A stretch of DNA of 47,637 bases from NCBI GenBank assembly GCA_003249935.1, contig QKHT01000283.1:1-47637 (forward strand), in the 5' to 3' direction. How positions within the stretch are numbered: position 1 is the stretch's first letter; every line of letters starts with the position of its first letter. Of the stretch, positions 43,701 to 47,637 are shown one piece after another. Source of the stretch: Bacteroidota bacterium (GTDB taxonomy: Bacteria; Bacteroidota; Bacteroidia; Bacteroidales; UBA5342). The notes below the pieces were generated by a model. It saw only the letters and a list, made by a program, of their open reading frames with translations, was not told the origin of the DNA and searched no databases. The position numbers and the translations under genes are program-made.

Positions 43701-44367
43701 GGTATTACCAACCATGAAATACAACACCGACACAAACAAGATTAAAGCACACGAAATGAGCGATGTACTTGTATCGGGAAAAGTTGTTTTTGAAGTTGTA
43801 GCCCAAAATGGTATTGATACGATAATGTATGCTGTTGAATTGAAAAAAGATCCAAAGGCGGCCGTTGTGGTTTCAGATATTTACACTGTAAACGAATCAG
43901 CTAAAAACATCAACTACATTCCTTCTACCACAGTTGGTTATTTCTTAAACAATCTGATTGCTTCACCTGGAGCAAAAATGAAGGTTGTGAATAAAGCCAA
44001 TCAGGAACGTACGATGGGTTACCTTGCACACGACGATAAGTTAATTGTAACATCGGAAGATGGCACAGTAACCACATCGTATTATCTTGGTTTTATGGGC
44101 GAAGTTGTATTTGATAAAATTGCAACAACCAAATCGGTGGGCATTTCGGTATTCCCGAACCCGGTTAGCGATCGCCTCACAGTAACATTGGAAAGCAAAG
44201 CATCGTCGATTGGTATTTACAACATCGATGGTAAACTCTTTAAACAAGTAGTACCAACGGGTAATGCAACCACCATCGACATCCGTAATTTGGCCAATGG
44301 CATTTACATGGTTAAAATAAAAATGCACGACAATACAGTGGCAACAACTAAGGTTGTAAAATTGTAA
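40786..44367 (+). CDS. Large secreted lamin-tail-domain protein with T9SS sorting signal
   Basis: The 1193 residues begin with a signal peptide (LRILGSVLLFGASYQVASA). The lamin-tail-type domain follows at about 30-170 (KLIISEVNTHGGSSWTEWSY, then IELTNVGDSTLDM), with a second such domain near 555-690 (GEPFFTDLGEAGWNSNFNIQ). Between and after them lie several beta modules of about 90 residues with a common start of the form P-x-G-T-x-x-x-x-L-L and a Leu/Ile-rich DKLIVTSxDG-like end (FGTRVDTLLAYIVKAPG; VPVGTTMKQLLNAVTVPSSA; LKNGTKLIVTSGDKVNKVGY). The tail (VFPNPVSDRLTVTL, ANGIYMVKI) is a T9SS type A signal. Its role is probably adhesive or structural at the surface. No enzyme motif is visible. 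Confidence 0.85.
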   Translation: MKTKSLLRILGSVLLFGASYQVASAVNDSIPYKKLIISEVNTHGGSSWTEWSYIELTNVGDSTLDMSRFFMTGRYNNGAFPSVVPYSNNQKYSMKGTLKPGEVYLIAYPANNGNKTADGKLIYPKGYCIPSILSKARDIIPAAWDYNPGGLVGTSNGIALYCRIKATDSVLIDVFGDNVTTETPQPDSFQSPIAGNVGPISTNVYVRKLAVKEGNMGNWTQSRGTDIIDSEWFPVPKKALTDIGNPLFTTVGIHKDMPYSFSAKSPAIVIDDVAQKITVPYGTRRDSFAYYFNFGPNQTYMYTWGNDSVDFFCKNDDNFKLYYISNALTTKEYKISVLPKADNFGGVSSLRFKNKAGNWTSLYNVTYTNSVIDTISNIPFGTRVDTLLAYIVKAPGTTSNITFVDDITRPDLKNGDLLNIVPTTGAKKSYFLKVDDYIANYNPMLKNIILPGSGLFINKNYENTDTLEGFSGTTLEYFVNLPMDTKTAPAVIGVPVDSRSKVVVMKPKNIFGSAADRTATIKVTTEADSVWTYKLHFEVKREQPTIKGEPFFTDLGEAGWNSNFNIQIINPSNSSIDLTDYIMFVGSTAHKSLTDILKTINPATPNADPVLDWWGRNKNVLRFGYRFDYDQSNPAVSKSSEDLAQKTTTLGEFGYWWLCGVGAFPKVDGGTADQIAKIDMYHHWGALNSSQQFADQWGKGRTLFGTNLGWEFKNFNIALGIAKIVNDSVKDGIKLYRDEKDFQIVDFVNRYGSSATTSPYLLISGKDTVKIVKGTNFLLSRKSWVNTGNPNPGEAFGSPVSKCEWSLSDKNTVKAHFKNFTITSTAYIPYILSSRYLISTGLSDNETVLGVMSGSTIKDFISNIIVPDSTQMLQFFDGSTEITDKATVLKNGTKLIVTSGDKVNKVGYTISVGGGLESNAKITSAAYTVTYPQTGKWGKVANVPVGTTMKQLLNAVTVPSSATMTVVDADNMVLPTMKYNTDTNKIKAHEMSDVLVSGKVVFEVVAQNGIDTIMYAVELKKDPKAAVVVSDIYTVNESAKNINYIPSTTVGYFLNNLIASPGAKMKVVNKANQERTMGYLAHDDKLIVTSEDGTVTTSYYLGFMGEVVFDKIATTKSVGISVFPNPVSDRLTVTLESKASSIGIYNIDGKLFKQVVPTGNATTIDIRNLANGIYMVKIKMHDNTVATTKVVKL

Positions 44368-44402
44368 TAAGTAAGTGTAATGATTGGTTAGTTAGTAAAT
44401 TA

Positions 44403-44432
44403 GACTGCACCCTTATGGGTGCAGTCTTTTTT
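44403..44432 (+). terminator. Intrinsic terminator after the lamin-tail protein gene
   Basis: GACTGCACCC (44403-44412), loop TTAT and GGGTGCAGTC (44417-44426), followed by six T; a perfect 10-bp stem. Confidence 0.93.
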
Positions 44433-44542
44433 GTTCATATTACTATCAAAATTGTTTTTTTTGGAACTAAATGGTTCAAAATAAAATCCTTGAATACTAA
44501 ATATACTATCTTTAAATTATAATATTTTGCTAATACAATACA

Positions 44543-45814
44543 ATGAAATATCTCTTTCTATTGCTTTTAATCGCTTGCATATGCACAGCATCCTTTTCGC
44601 AGAATAAACCCAAAGTGTGGATTTATTCTGACATGTCGGACAAAACCATTCCGGGTACCAATAGCGAAGGTACGGTAAACGACCCGGACGACATTTCGGC
44701 GATGGCGGGTTATTTACTCATGTGCAATGAATTTAACACCTTAGGTATCGTAATTACAAGTACGCATCGCAGCGAGCACAAAACAAGCGGCGATCAGGCA
44801 AAATGGGCCGCAGGATATTTTGGCCTCGCATTCAGCAAAGACTTGCCTGCATTACAACTAAACATTGGCGGATATCCCGACACCGTAATTTTCCAGCAAT
44901 CGTGTATTAAAGTTTCGGGCGAAAAATTCAGCAATAGTGCAAACTATACCGATCTTACAAAATACAATACGGTACAATCGCTGCTTACCGCTGCACAGGC
45001 CACAACCGATACCATTAATGTATTATGCTGGGGTTCGCTTACCGAACCGGCTATATTTGTAAAACATTGTTTAGTCGCAAACCAATCAGAATTACTCAAG
45101 CGGATACGGTTCATTGCACATTGGACCAATTCGCCATTGCATCAGGGTACACCATCCAATCCCGAAAAAGTAGCCAATTGCAACGAAGATGGCACGGCCT
45201 GCAGCTACATGAAAGATTGCGCCTTAAATGGCAAAATTGTTTATTATGAGTGTGGTGCTATTGGGCAGCATGGCATTGTAAGCGGCCAACCTAAAGGAAG
45301 CGACTATTACAACCAATATTATGTAAGCCAGGTAGGCAAACTATTTGCCACCGGAAAATATGTTTATAATGGCGTAGATCATTCCGATGCAGCCACTTAT
45401 TGGGTATTATTAGAAAAATGGGGTGTAAAATTAAGTGACATCGCCTCCAATGGCACAAACAACGCCACCATCGAACAAAACAACGAAAACAAATTCAAGG
45501 CTCAGTCGCCCGCCATACATAACGAACTATTGCGCAGAGCCAAATTGGCCGTTTTGCCGGCAACTTCTGTAAAAAATGTGCTAAAAGATGCAACAGTATA
45601 TTTTAACCTTAACGGGGGTTCGTTACATGTAGATTTTAATTCGGTTGAACCCGGATGTTTAAAAATATACGATATAACCGGGAAGACGGTTCATTACAAA
45701 ATATTGGAGAACAAGTTTAACGTAATTAATACACACAACCTTAATAAAGGCTTTTATCTGGTAGAAGTGGTGCAAAGCAACAACAGAATAACCAGATCAT
45801 TATCAATAAATTAA
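44543..45814 (+). CDS. Secreted nucleoside-hydrolase-like (DUF1593-type) protein with T9SS tail
   Basis: A 423-residue protein with a signal peptide (MKYLFLLLLIACICTASFSQ). The N-terminal domain resembles the nucleoside-hydrolase fold, with an acidic loop (TVNDPDDISAMAGYLL) in the place of the family's DxDxxxDD calcium site, then ITSTHRSEH and WGSLTEPAIFVKHCL. The tail (VDFNSVEPGCLKIYDITGKT, KGFYLVEVVQ) is a T9SS type A signal. Related domains occur in cellulose-binding Sde0182-like proteins. Activity may be on glycosides rather than nucleosides. A near -7 element, TATCTTTA at 44507, lies 28 nt before the ATG. Confidence 0.78.
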   Translation: MKYLFLLLLIACICTASFSQNKPKVWIYSDMSDKTIPGTNSEGTVNDPDDISAMAGYLLMCNEFNTLGIVITSTHRSEHKTSGDQAKWAAGYFGLAFSKDLPALQLNIGGYPDTVIFQQSCIKVSGEKFSNSANYTDLTKYNTVQSLLTAAQATTDTINVLCWGSLTEPAIFVKHCLVANQSELLKRIRFIAHWTNSPLHQGTPSNPEKVANCNEDGTACSYMKDCALNGKIVYYECGAIGQHGIVSGQPKGSDYYNQYYVSQVGKLFATGKYVYNGVDHSDAATYWVLLEKWGVKLSDIASNGTNNATIEQNNENKFKAQSPAIHNELLRRAKLAVLPATSVKNVLKDATVYFNLNGGSLHVDFNSVEPGCLKIYDITGKTVHYKILENKFNVINTHNLNKGFYLVEVVQSNNRITRSLSIN

Positions 45815-45856
45815 TCACATAAAAAATTTCTGTTTATAAAAAAGCAACACAAAATA

Positions 45857-47356
45857 ATGCGCATCAATACCATACTTTTTTCGTTGATAGGGCTGTTGGT
45901 TTTCTCCTGCGGCAATCATGCTTCATTTAAATGTGTTGAAACCGGCAAATCGCGAGTCATTGTACTCACAGATATGCTTAACGAAGCCGACGACTCGCAA
46001 ACGATGGTTCGGTTATTATCATATGCCAACAAAATAGACCTTGAGGGGCTTATTGCCGTTTCATCATGTCATCAATATTATGGTAAAAATGATACAAACC
46101 CCCTTCGAAATGGGGTTCATCCCGAAGAGATCCATAAATATATAAAGGCATATGCCGAGGTTCGGAATAATTTAATGAAGCATGAGGGCGGATGGCCAAC
46201 AGCAGACTATTTAACAAGTATTACAGGTGCTGGCCCCGAAGGATTTGGTACGCGTGCGATTGGTGCCGGTAGGTCCACATCCGGTTCGCGAATTATAGCA
46301 AAAGCGATCATAAAAAAAGAGAGCAGACCACTTTATATTGTGGTTAATGCCGGCTCAAATTGCCTCGCTCAGGCCATTATCGATTTACAGGAAACCATGC
46401 CGAAGCATGAACTCGACAAGTTACTAACGAATGTACGGGTTTGCGATAACGCAGGTCAGGACAATGCAGGAGCCTGGATTGCCCATAATTTTCCAAAATT
46501 GCATTATAAACGCAGTGCACAGCAGGTATACAATTTTATGAATGAGCAGGGTCCGGTAACGTGGGATTCGACAATGTATGCCGGACAAGGGCAACACGAT
46601 TGGGCACACCGGCATATTCAAACCAATCATGGGGCGCTGGGTGCAATTTACCCAACCAGAATGAGATGGAAAGACCCAAACACTTTCAGTACGCTCGAAG
46701 GTGGTGGTTCAGGCAATTTTATTGGTTTTGTGAACCATGGGCTTTACGATCCGGAACACATTAACTGGGGTGGCTGGGGTGGTCGCTTCGACACGGTGTT
46801 GGCTGAAAATATTTATGCCAATCAATTGAAATGGGCCGAACCCGATCTTTTTGAATCAGAGAATGAGTTTAAGCCCTATTATATGTTTCCGCAAGCCAGC
46901 GACAGGTGGACCGATCCTGAAACAGGATTGTATTACGAAGGGGTTGGAACGCCTATTTACCGATGGCGACGTGCTTACCAAAACGACTTCGAGGCTCGAA
47001 TGGATTGGTGCGTTCAACCGTTTGAAAAGGCAAATCATCAGCCGATTGCCACTTTCGACGGCGATAAAAGCGATGGTATTATTTATTACAATGCTAAGCC
47101 GGGTGAGGTATTAGGGTTTGATGGTTCGGCATCGATTGACCCCGATAACGATTCACTTTTGTATCGTTGGTATGTTTATAGCGAAGCAGGAAATTATGAT
47201 GGCGATGTTCAACTTGATAATGCAACTTCAGCGAAACCTACCCTTCACATTCCCCAAAAGGCTAAAGGGAAACAGTTGCACGTTATATTCGAACTTCGCG
47301 ACACGGGCACTCCCCAATTGTATGATTACCGACGAATTGTTTTAAATGTTTATTAA
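45857..47356 (+). CDS. DUF1593/Sde0182-like secreted lipoprotein
   Basis: A 499-residue protein with a lipoprotein signal ending LLVFSCGNH. The nucleoside-hydrolase-like domain has VIVLTDMLNEADDSQTMVRL as the acidic motif and GAGRSTSGSRIIAKAIIKK. The later region VLAENIYANQ and a C-terminal Ig/PKD-like domain (GSASIDPDNDSLLYRWYVYS) match the Sde0182 two-domain layout. It is 42 bp after the preceding gene, on the same strand, so the two DUF1593-type genes form one transcription unit with the next. They probably act on the same cell-surface or periplasmic glycoside. The substrate is unknown. Confidence 0.82.
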   Translation: MRINTILFSLIGLLVFSCGNHASFKCVETGKSRVIVLTDMLNEADDSQTMVRLLSYANKIDLEGLIAVSSCHQYYGKNDTNPLRNGVHPEEIHKYIKAYAEVRNNLMKHEGGWPTADYLTSITGAGPEGFGTRAIGAGRSTSGSRIIAKAIIKKESRPLYIVVNAGSNCLAQAIIDLQETMPKHELDKLLTNVRVCDNAGQDNAGAWIAHNFPKLHYKRSAQQVYNFMNEQGPVTWDSTMYAGQGQHDWAHRHIQTNHGALGAIYPTRMRWKDPNTFSTLEGGGSGNFIGFVNHGLYDPEHINWGGWGGRFDTVLAENIYANQLKWAEPDLFESENEFKPYYMFPQASDRWTDPETGLYYEGVGTPIYRWRRAYQNDFEARMDWCVQPFEKANHQPIATFDGDKSDGIIYYNAKPGEVLGFDGSASIDPDNDSLLYRWYVYSEAGNYDGDVQLDNATSAKPTLHIPQKAKGKQLHVIFELRDTGTPQLYDYRRIVLNVY

Positions 47357-47367
47357 TCTAATATTAA

Positions 47368-47637
47368 ATGAAAAAATCTCTATTATTACTCACTACATGC
47401 ATTTTTTGCCTTGTTACAGTAACATTAAATGGACAAGGAATAACCGATTTAATAGCAGGCTATACGGGAAAGGTTGAATGGGATGCGACCAATAAGAAAG
47501 TAACATTTGTAACCTCCGGCGAAATAACCTTTACAACCAAAGGAAATAAATCGTGGCTTTGGGAAGTTCCAACTGATGTCTCCAATATCTATATAAACAA
47601 AAACACCAGAGTAAATGGGGCTTTTCACTCAAAAGCA
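47368..47637 (+). CDS. Secreted protein of unknown function (partial, 3' end off window)
   Basis: An open frame from the ATG at 47368 to the window end, 90 residues. A signal peptide is visible (KKSLLLLTTCIFCLVTVTLN, GQG), followed by beta-rich sequence (GKVEWDATNKKVTFVTSGEI, NIYINKNTRVNGAF). Repeated strands of this sort occur at the start of beta-helix or carbohydrate-binding proteins. It is only 11 bp after the DUF1593-type gene and so belongs to that operon. No function is inferred. Confidence 0.7.
   Translation, partial: MKKSLLLLTTCIFCLVTVTLNGQGITDLIAGYTGKVEWDATNKKVTFVTSGEITFTTKGNKSWLWEVPTDVSNIYINKNTRVNGAFHSKA

Noticed and set aside
929-45651. GGTTCAA words as T-loops of tRNA genes
   Set aside because: The sites lack the D-arm, anticodon arm and acceptor pairing at tRNA distances; most lie within protein genes.

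Overview
The window looks like chromosome from an anaerobic, polysaccharide-degrading member of the Bacteroidota (Bacteroidales/Marinilabiliales type). The signs are: secreted proteins ending in type IX secretion (T9SS) sorting domains, promoters of the TTTG-N19-TAnnTTTG type with no clear Shine-Dalgarno sequences, serine/cysteine-type sulfatases, a GH2 enzyme, beta-helix lyase-like proteins and a bifunctional OtsA-OtsB. No rRNA, tRNA, CRISPR array, IS element or SusC/SusD pair was found. Species cannot be named from sequence alone.

Layout. 1-5875: a divergent AraC-type regulator (cut by the window edge) and a five-gene corrinoid one-carbon operon: two URO-D-family methyltransferases, one with a thioredoxin-like C-terminus; a B12-binding corrinoid protein; a CobW-type GTPase; and a stand-alone methionine-synthase-type activation domain. 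5880-6194: a phased 9/10-bp tandem array between convergent genes. 6195-16388: carbohydrate genes (T9SS beta-helix protein, GH2, pectate-lyase-like protein, sulfatase), with one gene interrupted by an in-frame TGA at 14379. 16726-18756: an orphan TPR histidine kinase. 18979-21684: a small accessory block with a DUF2750 protein, an AAA/OLD-like ATPase coupled to a possible PD-(D/E)xK protein, and an unknown gene. 21895-24445: a second sulfatase and an SDR oxidoreductase. 24631-24918: seven 41-bp repeats. 25123-26254: an SdpR/SdpI-like pair with a palindromic operator. 26417-31492: a murein-peptide recycling group (NlpC/P60, dipeptide epimerase, lipoprotein) facing an L,D-transpeptidase. 31722-33355: a frameshifted TPR/HTH regulator. 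33490-38832: trehalose and osmotic-stress genes (OtsA-OtsB, MscS, GH15). 39120-47637: an unknown anchored protein, a 1193-residue lamin-tail/T9SS protein, two nucleoside-hydrolase-like (DUF1593/Sde0182-type) proteins and the start of another secreted protein.

How the genes work together. The first operon reads as a complete methyl-transfer-to-corrinoid module with its own repair proteins, probably removing methyl groups from a substrate sensed by the AraC protein; the substrate is unknown. The carbohydrate genes would remove sulfate and glycosyl groups from a complex glycan outside the cell or in the periplasm. The Ykf-like group would trim and epimerise wall peptides.

The most unexpected sequence-level signal is a dispersed word, GGTTCAACC followed by A-rich DNA. 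It occurs 15 times exactly, in several reading frames and between genes, and related cores lie in terminator stems. This behaves like a genome-wide DNA signal, reminiscent of uptake sequences, rather than a peptide motif.
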